From positions 1 to 64,000 of the forward strand of contig CAJMKE010000002.1 in assembly GCA_905213895.1 (NCBI GenBank): a stretch of DNA of 64,000 nucleotides. Direction: 5' to 3'. The DNA is from an uncultured Alistipes sp. Its GTDB lineage: Bacteria > Bacteroidota > Bacteroidia > Bacteroidales > Rikenellaceae. This document shows, piece after piece, positions 25,152-32,851 of the stretch (position 1 is the first letter of the stretch; each line of letters begins with the position of its first letter). The translations under genes were made by a program, and so were the position numbers. The notes under the pieces were generated by a model, which made no database searches, had not been told where the DNA came from, and saw only the letters and a list, made by a program, of their open reading frames with translations.

Positions 25152-25790
25152 TTAGATGATTATTAAATAGCGTTTAAGTAGTCGGACGACCAACCACAGA
25201 ACTGCTCCTACGAGAACCGCGATGCCGATATTGCAAAGCGTTCTTTGCGCCCACGTCATTCCGAAGCGTTCTTCGATTTCGGTTTCTGTGTGGCTGTCGG
25301 TTCGGCTGCTCTCCTCCGTCCGCTCTGCACTCTGCGCTTCGAGGGTCTGCACGGTCGAGCCTTGCAGATCGCTCGTCGCGGCGGTCTGTTCCTGCTCGTG
25401 CGATATGCGACGGCGGGTTTCGGTGCGGCGCGATTTCAGCGGAGGTGTTCCCGTGAGCGTGTCGATAGGTTGTGAGGTGTCGAACTCCTCCGTCGTTGCG
25501 ACGACCTCCTCGTCGGCGTCGAGCCTGCGGTCGATTGCCACCGCGCTATGCTGGGCAACCGAATCGGTCTGCATAGCCGACAGCCGTCTATCAATCGATC
25601 GTTGCGTTTCACGGAGGTGATCGATTTGTTCCGACAGTTGGGTTATCGTCTTTTGTGCCTTTCGGGAGCTCGCGCAACCCGAACAGCACAGGGCACTCAT
25701 TACGATGCTCGCAACGATTAGCGTCGTCGATCGCCTTGCGCAATCGCGCCATCTCGCGCTTCGCCGAGTGCAGGTCTTTTCTTGTCGCAT
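25152..25790 (-). CDS. Lipoprotein with C-terminal membrane segment, o-spanin candidate
   Basis: 212 aa. Its N-terminal hydrophobic stretch ends in the lipobox-like LCCSGC near residue 38. A long polar middle follows, then a hydrophobic segment near 180-205 (IGIAVLVGAVLWLVVRLL). The first 181 bp overlap the upstream i-spanin-like gene in another frame, the architecture of Rz/Rz1 spanin pairs. A C-terminal membrane helix is unusual for an o-spanin, so a holin-like role remains possible. Confidence 0.55.
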   Translation of the reverse strand: MRQEKTCTRRSARWRDCARRSTTLIVASIVMSALCCSGCASSRKAQKTITQLSEQIDHLRETQRSIDRRLSAMQTDSVAQHSAVAIDRRLDADEEVVATTEEFDTSQPIDTLTGTPPLKSRRTETRRRISHEQEQTAATSDLQGSTVQTLEAQSAERTEESSRTDSHTETEIEERFGMTWAQRTLCNIGIAVLVGAVLWLVVRLLKRYLIII

Positions 25791-26022
25791 TCAGTTCCTC
25801 CCTGACTGTGTTTAATTCGTCCCGTAACGGTTTGAGAATATCCTCGATAAGTATCCGCGTAGCGTGTTCGGCGTTGTCAATCCGCACCGTTTCGGCTTCC
25901 GCTTTGGCGCGTTCCGCTTCGGCATTCGCCTTGCGTACCGTCGCCCGCAACGTGAAGATCGCGACGAGCGAGGCTATGCAACCGCCGCCGAGTACGAGAT
26001 TGAGTATTTCGCTGAACTGCAT
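25609..26022 (-). CDS. i-spanin-like protein
   Basis: 137 aa. One N-terminal membrane helix (about 8-25, LVLGGGCIASLVAIFTL) precedes a long charged coiled coil (28-105) and a short cysteine-containing tail. It follows the amidase gene and is overlapped by the lipoprotein gene. These features fit the inner-membrane spanin that works after holin and endolysin. Confidence 0.6.
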   Translation of the reverse strand: MQFSEILNLVLGGGCIASLVAIFTLRATVRKANAEAERAKAEAETVRIDNAEHATRILIEDILKPLRDELNTVREELNATRKDLHSAKREMARLRKAIDDANRCEHRNECPVLFGLRELPKGTKDDNPTVGTNRSPP

Positions 26023-26028
26023 TCCGCT

Positions 26029-26499
26029 TTACTGTTTGATACCTATCTCTTTGAGCCACGCAGCGACGTCGAACGACGGGCACGCCTTGTGTACATTCGG
26101 CAGGTCGCGGTGTCCGACGATGCGGACTTTGGGGTGGCGGCGATGGAACTCGCGCACGTATTCGGCGAGTGCTGCGCGCTGTGCAGTGGTTCGGGTGTCC
26201 TGCGGACGCATATTCCGATCGCAACCGCCAGCGTACACGATATGCCGACTTACGCCGTTATAACCCGTCGCTCCGTTGGTGATCTCCCAGTTATCGACCC
26301 AGCCGTCCTCGTTGTTATCGACGAGCCGCTCGACCGTACCGTCCAAATGAAACAGATCGGTATAGCCTACCTGTTTCCACCCTCTGCCGCCTGCCGACGT
26401 AGGAGCAGTATGCCACGCCCGAATATCGGCAGACGTAACCTCCCGACCTGCGGGCGTGGCAGTACAGTGAATAACAAGATATTGAAGCTCCTTTTTCAT
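26029..26499 (-). CDS. N-acetylmuramoyl-L-alanine amidase endolysin
   Basis: 156 aa, one amidase_2/T7-lysozyme-type domain. Zinc ligands are in IHCTAT (H near 11) and GHRDLPNVHKACPSFD (near 128-143), with the central WEITNGATGYNG. It cuts the amide bond between N-acetylmuramic acid and L-alanine at lysis. No signal peptide. It is encoded between capsid and spanin genes. Confidence 0.9.
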   Translation of the reverse strand: MKKELQYLVIHCTATPAGREVTSADIRAWHTAPTSAGGRGWKQVGYTDLFHLDGTVERLVDNNEDGWVDNWEITNGATGYNGVSRHIVYAGGCDRNMRPQDTRTTAQRAALAEYVREFHRRHPKVRIVGHRDLPNVHKACPSFDVAAWLKEIGIKQ

Positions 26500-26512
26500 T
26501 TGTTACGATGCG

Positions 26513-27583
26513 TTACGCCGCCTTTGCGCTTACGATGGCACCCAACGCTTCCTCTTTGAGCGGCATACAGATCGACCGCAGAGAGAAGTTCATAAGGTTG
26601 CGGTGGTGCAGCGTGTCGTTCTTTGCCTCCGACGCATAGGTCTTGACCGTGCCGTTTGCTTTCATCACGCGGCTGACGTGATATGCCACAGACGCCTGTG
26701 CCATCGCATCGGTAACGACCGCACCGAATGCCGCTTTGGTCTTGGTCGATACGGTGTAATACGGCGCATCGACATACTCGTAGACCTCGAAACCGTACAA
26801 GTTGGAAACTTTGCCCGACAGATAATTGTAGTACTGCTGGGCGAACTTCTGATCGAGTTCGAGCAGATCGGACACGTGATCGGGGCACAGCACCAAGATA
26901 CGACCCGTCAAAGGCACTTTCATCTTATCAAACTTGCGTTTGAGCGCGATAATATCTTTACGGGTCATCGCCTTGCGTCCATCTACCGCCTCGCCCGAAG
27001 TCAGAAGAACGGGTGTTTTGTCCGTGTCCGACGCAGGCGCGACAGCGTGAATAGCCTTTGCGTAGCGCTTCTCGTCGATTGCGCTCTTGTGCCGCTCGAT
27101 AACCGATGCCATCTTGTCGTAGGAGATCGCATATAATTCGTTGTCGGATACTGCGGTCGCTTCGGTTTCGTACAAATCCAGCGAAACCGCCTTGTCGCCA
27201 TCTTCCAGCGTCTGAACATTGAGCGGATAGGTCGTGTTGTTCACCAGCACGTTCGGGTCGCCGCCCAAATCCACGAAGTGAATAACGTCGTTTTCGACAT
27301 ACTGATCGTAGGAACGGATTCGGTTGTACCAGCCGAGCGATTCGGCAGCATTGCGGAATGCCTTGACCATCTCGCCCGTCCATACCTCCGTATAGATACC
27401 TGCGCACAGGGCGTCAGCGGGTTTGATGCCGCCCACGAGCGACGAGGCGACGGCAACACCGTTCAGCGCGACCGCGCCGATCGCAGGAGCGACACCGACG
27501 ACGTGCGCGATGCCCGCACCGAACGCCGTATTTGCGCAGACGCTCAACAGAAAGCCCATAAGGGCAAAAAGAATCTTTTTCAT
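26513..27583 (-). CDS. Major capsid protein candidate with signal-peptide-like N-terminus
   Basis: 356 aa, directly after the protease/scaffold gene, the capsid position in Mu-type genomes. The body has IYTEVWTGEMVKAFRN, FVDLGGDPNVLVNNTTYPL and YDAPYYT-like sections typical of Bacteroidales phage capsids. The first 24 residues (MKKILFALMGFLLSVCANTA) look just like a secretion signal. This may be removed by the phage protease during maturation. The capsid call rests on position and general pattern. Confidence 0.65.
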   Translation of the reverse strand: MKKILFALMGFLLSVCANTAFGAGIAHVVGVAPAIGAVALNGVAVASSLVGGIKPADALCAGIYTEVWTGEMVKAFRNAAESLGWYNRIRSYDQYVENDVIHFVDLGGDPNVLVNNTTYPLNVQTLEDGDKAVSLDLYETEATAVSDNELYAISYDKMASVIERHKSAIDEKRYAKAIHAVAPASDTDKTPVLLTSGEAVDGRKAMTRKDIIALKRKFDKMKVPLTGRILVLCPDHVSDLLELDQKFAQQYYNYLSGKVSNLYGFEVYEYVDAPYYTVSTKTKAAFGAVVTDAMAQASVAYHVSRVMKANGTVKTYASEAKNDTLHHRNLMNFSLRSICMPLKEEALGAIVSAKAA

Positions 27584-27609
27584 TCAGATTGTGATGATGT
27601 TGTGTGTTG

Positions 27610-28563
27610 TTAATCGAATTTCGGCTCGAAACCGTAGTGCTCCTTGTACAGTCGGACGTACTCGGAGCGGTTGTTGGCACGCAGATCGGCGATCTGTTCG
27701 GGGGTACACTTGTCCCACGCCAGCGCCATCTTGTCGCCGCCCTTTTCGCGGATAATATCCGTCGGCTTGGAGGCAGGCGTGAACATCGAGAGCGTTTCGC
27801 GAAGCGAATCGACGCCGACGTTGCGTCCGAGCGCGATGAAATGCTCCTTTTTGTCTGCCGTGATACGTTTGTCGGCGACCGCTGCATCGACGGCATCGGT
27901 AACGCGGGCGAGTGTCAGCGAGCTGTTTTCGTTCTGCAACCTCTGAATCGCCGCAACAGCGTCGTCTTCGGTGGCGGTTTCTGCCAGTCCGAGCAACTGC
28001 AAAATTTTGTTCATCGAAAATTGTTTTGTGGTTTGAGAATGTTCGCCCGCCGCGTCGTCGGCTTGCGGATCGGACGTTTTGAGCAGCGGCAGCAGGGCGT
28101 TCTCCTCACCTTTGGCAAGGGTCAGCAGTTTGTTGTCGCTGTATAATTTCACGGTTTGCAATGCGTCGTCGTTCGCCCCAATATCGACGACCGACACCTC
28201 GACGAGTTTAGAGCGTATGACCGTCGGGCGTGTCTGACCCTGCACGAGATACTGGGGATCATCGGACAGTTCGACAATCTCGATACCCGCCGACAACATA
28301 CGGAGCGTGCCGCGTTCCCACTTCTGCGCAATGATCTTCTCCTCGTCCGTGTCGCTGTCGATCTTCGGCGTGCCGAAAATGAAATCGCCCTCGATGCGCA
28401 CGTTCTCGATGATGCCGATCGGCATATCCGCACGCGAACCGCGTCGGTGCATATACAAAAGAATAGGATTTTTAAGGTACTGCTCGCAGTCCACGCCGTC
28501 GGTCAGTACCCGTGTGCCGTAACAATTCAGACGGCTCGATGTGATAATTGCTTCTCTGGGCAT
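27610..28563 (-). CDS. Prohead protease and scaffold protein
   Basis: 317 aa. The N-terminal half is an HK97-type S78 protease: ILLYMHRRG (catalytic H near 39) and LVEVSVVDIGAN (S near 122). The C-terminal half is helical and scaffold-like. An in-frame ATG (28014, MNKILQLLGLAETATEDD) could yield a separate 134-aa scaffold, as Mu does with I and Z. It starts the leftward late operon. Confidence 0.8.
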   Translation of the reverse strand: MPREAIITSSRLNCYGTRVLTDGVDCEQYLKNPILLYMHRRGSRADMPIGIIENVRIEGDFIFGTPKIDSDTDEEKIIAQKWERGTLRMLSAGIEIVELSDDPQYLVQGQTRPTVIRSKLVEVSVVDIGANDDALQTVKLYSDNKLLTLAKGEENALLPLLKTSDPQADDAAGEHSQTTKQFSMNKILQLLGLAETATEDDAVAAIQRLQNENSSLTLARVTDAVDAAVADKRITADKKEHFIALGRNVGVDSLRETLSMFTPASKPTDIIREKGGDKMALAWDKCTPEQIADLRANNRSEYVRLYKEHYGFEPKFD

Positions 28564-28640
28564 TCGGGTCTAAAAACGGCATCGGAGGCGCCCTTTTCAC
28601 AGGCGAACCCCCTCCGCCTCTCGTCGCAAAACAAGGTTTG

Positions 28641-28712
28641 TAGCGGAGGTGGGACTCGAACCCACGACTTCGAGGGAATGAACCTCGCGAGCTACCGCTG
28701 CTCTACTCCGCG
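28641..28712 (-). tRNA. tRNA-Met(CAT), initiator-like, prophage-borne
   Basis: A full cloverleaf reads leftward: acceptor cgcggag with ctccgc plus an unpaired 1-72 position, D arm gagc/gctc, anticodon stem cgagg/cctcg with loop ttCATtc, and T arm gtggg/cccac with ttcgagt. The C1 mismatch and A11-T24 pair are initiator-tRNA features. The anticodon stem lacks the three G-C pairs of true initiators, and position 37 is T. No CCA is encoded. It lies between the two late operons. Confidence 0.8.
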
Positions 28713-28756
28713 ATGTTTACGGGGACAAAATTCGGAAGTTCATATCTGGGTAACAA

Positions 28757-28783
28757 ACAGAGTGTAAAAACTTTACACTCTGT
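28757..28783. promoter_or_regulatory. Perfect 12-bp inverted repeat before the terminase genes
   Basis: acagagtgtaaa (28757-28768) and tttacactctgt (28772-28783) with a 3-nt loop, 56 bp before the small terminase. It could be an operator, or a terminator for transcripts entering from the left. Confidence 0.5.
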
Positions 28784-28838
28784 TTTATTTACGGACACAG
28801 TTAGCCGACTTTTGCACTGTAAACACACATTTTTATGA

Positions 28839-29303
28839 ATGGGTAACAGAGTATCGGAGGACAAAAAGGAGCTTGCCGAACTCCTTTTTATGCAAGGTAT
28901 GCAGCAGAATACGATTGCCGACAAGGTGGGCGTTTCAGCGAATACCGTAGGCAAATGGGCGAAGGAGGGGCTGTGGGCGGAGAAGCGCACAGCACAGACC
29001 CTGACCCGCAAAGAGGTCGTAAACAATGTTCTGCGTTCGATAAATCGACTTGCCGAACGGTTGGGCGAGGCGGATATTTCCGAAGTCGGCAGCGTAGCGG
29101 ATCAACTGTCGAAACTCTCGGCGACAATCGACAAACTCGACAAGGAGGCTTCGGTCGTCGATTTTATCGAGTGTTTTATGGCGTTCGGCAAGTGGCTCGA
29201 ATATCAAGCCGAAACCGACCCCGAAATCACGGCAGAGTTCCGTAAGATGGTGAACAAGTACCAAAACCAGTACGTGCTCGAATTGCTCGGCAGTAAAATG
29301 TAG
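28839..29303 (+). CDS. Terminase small subunit-like DNA-binding protein
   Basis: 154 aa. The N-terminal HTH (about 10-45: LFMQGMQQNTIADKVGVSANTVGKWAKE) precedes a helical oligomerisation region. This is the Mu gp27/DUF1804-type pattern. It stops 5 bp before the large subunit gene and opens the rightward head operon. Confidence 0.8.
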   Translation: MGNRVSEDKKELAELLFMQGMQQNTIADKVGVSANTVGKWAKEGLWAEKRTAQTLTRKEVVNNVLRSINRLAERLGEADISEVGSVADQLSKLSATIDKLDKEASVVDFIECFMAFGKWLEYQAETDPEITAEFRKMVNKYQNQYVLELLGSKM

Positions 29304-29308
29304 CGAGG

Positions 29309-30844
29309 ATGGCACAGGTAAATGTAAAAGATGCGCTGCGCAGTTGGAACAGGTGGTGCGAAACCGTGCAGACGCGCACGATCGTAACCCGCAACGAAAC
29401 CACAGCGCAGAAGAAAGCGCGTATCAAGCACCTGCTGGCGGATTACGGGGCGTTCGTAAACTACTATTTCCCGCACTACACGGACGATGCGAAAACAGGC
29501 AAACACACTGAATGTGCGCCGTTTCATATCAAAGCAGCCAACGCCATACGCAAAACCCGTAATCTGAAATACGTTGCAGAATGGGCGCGCGGACACGCAA
29601 AAAGTACTCACTTCGACGTGTTCATACCACTGTGGCTCAAAGCGCAGGAGGTGCGCGAGTTGAACGTAATGGTACTCGTCAGCAAGTCGCAGGAGATGGC
29701 AAACACACTGCTGGGCGACATACAGGCGGAGTTGGAGTTCAACCAGCGGTATATTGCCGATTTCGGCGCACAGAAGAACGAGGGGTCGTGGCAAGATGGT
29801 TCTTTCGTAACCCGCGACGGCTGCGCCTTTTTTGCGCGTGGTCGCGGTCAGTCACCGCGCGGATTGCGCTACCGCAGCCACCGCCCCGACTACATCGTCA
29901 TCGACGATTTGGACGACGACGAACTCGTGAACAATCCCGACCGCGTGAAGCGTCTGACAAAATGGGTCAAGGAGGCACTGTTCGGTACGCTCGACGGTGG
30001 TCGTGGACGCTTCGTTATGGTCGGTAACCTGATCGGCAAATGTAGCGTTTTGGCGAATATCATCGCCTCCGACGGCGTGGTCGTCCAGCGCGTCGATGCG
30101 ATCGACAAAAACGGGCGTCCCTCGTGGGCGGCGAAGTGGTCGATCGAGGAGATACAGGCGGAGGCGCAATTTATGGGTTACATTTCGTTCCAGCGCGAAA
30201 TGATGAATAACCCGATCACGGAGGGGGCGACGTTCCGCCACGAATGGATCAAGTGGAAAAACCCGCTGCCGCTGAATCGTTACGACTGCCTCGTGGCGTA
30301 TTGCGACCCCTCGTTCAAGGGATCGAGCAAAAACGATTTCAAGGCGATCAAACTATGGGGCAAGGTCGGGCAGGAGTTGCACCACCTTGCGGCGTTCGTG
30401 CGCCAGTGCTCCGTCGCCGAAATGGTGCGCTGGTTCTATGATCTGCACGAAAGATTGCCGCAGGACGTCGTATGCGAATACTACATCGAGGCGAATTTCC
30501 TGCAAGACATCCTGCTCGACGAGTTCACGCGCGAGGGCAACCTACGCGGCTACCAACTGCCGATCCGCGCCGATCGACGTAAGAAGCCCGACAAGTTCCA
30601 GCGCATCGAAGCCATATCGCCGTTATGGGAACGCGGGTTCGTGTACTATAACGCCAAACTGCGCAACGATCCCGATATGCTCGCGGGGCTGGAACAGACT
30701 CTTGCTTTTGAAAAGGGTATGAGCGGACACGACGACGCCCCCGATGCCGATGAGGGCGCGATATACATTTTACAACAGCGCACGCGCATTCAGGCATTCC
30801 AACCCTCTTATGGGCGGCGCACAACTCCCAAATCCGTATGGTAA
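29309..30844 (+). CDS. Terminase large subunit
   Basis: 511 aa. ATPase Walker A-like RGHAKST at 94-100 and Walker B IVIDDLDDD at 196-204. The C-terminal nuclease begins at CDPSFKGSSKNDF (near 332). It packages DNA by headful in transposable phages. Its stop overlaps the next ORF by 7 bp. Confidence 0.95.
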   Translation: MAQVNVKDALRSWNRWCETVQTRTIVTRNETTAQKKARIKHLLADYGAFVNYYFPHYTDDAKTGKHTECAPFHIKAANAIRKTRNLKYVAEWARGHAKSTHFDVFIPLWLKAQEVRELNVMVLVSKSQEMANTLLGDIQAELEFNQRYIADFGAQKNEGSWQDGSFVTRDGCAFFARGRGQSPRGLRYRSHRPDYIVIDDLDDDELVNNPDRVKRLTKWVKEALFGTLDGGRGRFVMVGNLIGKCSVLANIIASDGVVVQRVDAIDKNGRPSWAAKWSIEEIQAEAQFMGYISFQREMMNNPITEGATFRHEWIKWKNPLPLNRYDCLVAYCDPSFKGSSKNDFKAIKLWGKVGQELHHLAAFVRQCSVAEMVRWFYDLHERLPQDVVCEYYIEANFLQDILLDEFTREGNLRGYQLPIRADRRKKPDKFQRIEAISPLWERGFVYYNAKLRNDPDMLAGLEQTLAFEKGMSGHDDAPDADEGAIYILQQRTRIQAFQPSYGRRTTPKSVW

Positions 30845-31068
30845 AATTTATCAAGGCGTTGGTATTCGACTACCGACTGAAAAAGCAAATCCGCATTGCC
30901 GACGAGCGCAAGGCGGCGACAGGCAAGAAGCAGTTCGTGTTGTGCATCTGCGGGCGACCTATGTGCGTCAGTAAGGCGCATATCCGCCGACTGATCGGCG
31001 AGGGTGTTTATCGCAAGGGAATAACCGTGTCGGACATCGCCGCGAAAGCGATCTACAAAACCCGTTAG
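30838..31068 (+). CDS. Small basic phage protein between terminase and gp36-like gene
   Basis: 76 aa, strongly basic, with a CICGRPMC pair near 42-49 that could bind a metal. Not recognised. It overlaps the terminase stop and is 4 bp from the next gene. Confidence 0.5.
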   Translation: MVKFIKALVFDYRLKKQIRIADERKAATGKKQFVLCICGRPMCVSKAHIRRLIGEGVYRKGITVSDIAAKAIYKTR

Positions 31069-31072
31069 CCGA

Positions 31073-31495
31073 ATGTTCCTCGAAGAAAACGACTATCGCG
31101 TGGTGTGCTGCGAAGCAGACCTCGACATCATCACGCAGAGCAGCGACGACATACGGCAGCAGGCAGAACGCATCGCGATGGACGAAATTGCGGGATATGT
31201 TCGGGCGCGGTACGACATCGAGGCGGCGTATGCAGCAGTGGGCGCGGAACGGTGCCCGTTGCTTGTGCAAATGACCGTCAGCGTTGCCCTCTACTATCTC
31301 GGTATGTGGCTGCCGCAGTTTATGGCGTCGGAGGTACGCGAAACGCTGTACGAGAACGCAATCAACCGTCTGAAAGATATTCAGCGCGGCGCGTTCACGC
31401 CCGACCTGCCAGCCTATCCGCCCGACGACAAGGGCAATGACGCCACGAATCCGATGCGCTACGGGTCAATGGCGGCGCAACGGTACGACTATTAA
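31073..31495 (+). CDS. Mu gp36-like protein (DUF1320)
   Basis: 140 aa. MFLEENDYRVVCCEADLDIITQ, then an acidic helical body and KDIQRGAFTPDLP, match the DUF1320 family of Mu-type phages, thought to be a head-completion or adaptor protein. Confidence 0.7.
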   Translation: MFLEENDYRVVCCEADLDIITQSSDDIRQQAERIAMDEIAGYVRARYDIEAAYAAVGAERCPLLVQMTVSVALYYLGMWLPQFMASEVRETLYENAINRLKDIQRGAFTPDLPAYPPDDKGNDATNPMRYGSMAAQRYDY

Positions 31496-31517
31496 ACAGC
31501 GTTCAAACACCGATTGA

Positions 31518-32762
31518 ATGAAACGTAAAGACAACACGGAACAGACACTCACCACAATAGAATCCCTGCGCCTTGCAGCGCAGCGCAACAACAAGGAGGG
31601 CGGCGATATGCAGAAGCGCAAGAACCTCCTTATGCTGCTTAACCAACAGACGCCGAGCCTCACGAAGCAGGACATCGCGCGGTGGCGTGCCGCGTGGCAA
31701 ATGGCACTCAACATCGAGAACCCGAAGCGGGCGAACCTATACGACATCTATACGGACGTATTGATCGACCTGCACCTTACGGGCTGTATTTCCCAGCGTA
31801 TGGGTAAAACCCTGTTGAAGTCGTTCGTCATCAAGAACCCCGACGGTTCGGAGAACGAAGATGCGCAGAAGATATTCGAGAGCCAATGGTTCTACGATTT
31901 TATGCTTTACGCCCTCGATAGCCGCTACTGGGGGCACTCGCTCGTACAGTTGGGCGACGTCATAACCGACGCAAACGGCGTGCGCAAGTTCTCCGACGTG
32001 GAACTCGTGCCGCGCAAGCACGTCGTGCCCGAAAAGGGCGTGATCCTGCGCGAGCAGAGCGACGACTGGCGCGACGGCTTCGACTACCGCAAGGGGGCGA
32101 TCGCCGACTGGTGCGTGGAGATCGGGGGCAGCCGCGACTTGGGGCTGCTGCTCAAATGCGCCCCGCATTCACTGTCGAAAAAGAATATGACCGCCTATTG
32201 GGACGTGTTCGGCGAAATCTTCGGAATGCCGATGCGCATCGGTAAAACCAACTCGCAGAACCCCGCCGACCGCCGACAGTTGGAAGCGATGCTCGCCGAA
32301 ATGGGGGCAGCTGGTTGGGCGCTGTTTCCCGACGGCACGGACATCGAGATCAAGGAATCGACGCGCGGCGATGCTTACAACGTCTATGACAAGCGTATTG
32401 ACCGAGCCAACTCCGAAATCTCGAAAGGCATACTGAACCAAACAATGACTATCGACAGCGGTTCGTCTTTGTCGCAATCCGAAACGCACCTCGAAGTGTT
32501 CGAGAACGTCTGCGCTGCCGATCACAAACTGATTCAGTACATCTTGATCGACCGTATGATCCCGAAGATGATAAAGTTCGGCTTTCTGTTTGCGGGTTTG
32601 TCGTTGGACTGGGAGATCGCGGCGACCTACACACCCGAACAGCAACGCGAACTCGAACGAATGCTGTTGCAATACTACACCATCGACGAGGAGTATTTCA
32701 TCGATAAATACAAAATCAAGATCACGGGCAGGCGCGAAGATACGAGCGGTTTTTTCGAGTAG
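31518..32762 (+). CDS. Portal protein, Mu gp29-like (DUF935)
   Basis: 414 aa in the zero frame. TDVLIDLHLTGCISQRMGKTLLK and AYWDVFGEIFGMPMRIGKT are typical of DUF935 portals. It forms the dodecameric ring for DNA passage. The last codons GGT TTT TTC GAG TAG contain a classic slippery heptamer, followed after 5 nt by a GC hairpin, so some ribosomes should pass into the -1 frame and continue into the MuF-like protein. Confidence 0.85.
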   Translation: MKRKDNTEQTLTTIESLRLAAQRNNKEGGDMQKRKNLLMLLNQQTPSLTKQDIARWRAAWQMALNIENPKRANLYDIYTDVLIDLHLTGCISQRMGKTLLKSFVIKNPDGSENEDAQKIFESQWFYDFMLYALDSRYWGHSLVQLGDVITDANGVRKFSDVELVPRKHVVPEKGVILREQSDDWRDGFDYRKGAIADWCVEIGGSRDLGLLLKCAPHSLSKKNMTAYWDVFGEIFGMPMRIGKTNSQNPADRRQLEAMLAEMGAAGWALFPDGTDIEIKESTRGDAYNVYDKRIDRANSEISKGILNQTMTIDSGSSLSQSETHLEVFENVCAADHKLIQYILIDRMIPKMIKFGFLFAGLSLDWEIAATYTPEQQRELERMLLQYYTIDEEYFIDKYKIKITGRREDTSGFFE

Positions 32763-32792
32763 GGGGCGACAAGGACAAAGGCGATAGCCCCC
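32750..32792 (+). promoter_or_regulatory. Predicted -1 ribosomal frameshift signal between portal and MuF genes
   Basis: Heptamer T TTT TTC at 32750-32756 in portal phase, a 5-nt spacer, then gggggc (32762-32767) pairing with gccccc (32787-32792) around a 19-nt loop. The -1 frame is open from there through the GTG at 32852, 32 codons on. Confidence 0.75.
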
Positions 32793-32851
32793 AATCTCCG
32801 AAAACCCCGAATAACGCCCGTAAAGAACATTACAGGCTGTTTAATCGCGCG

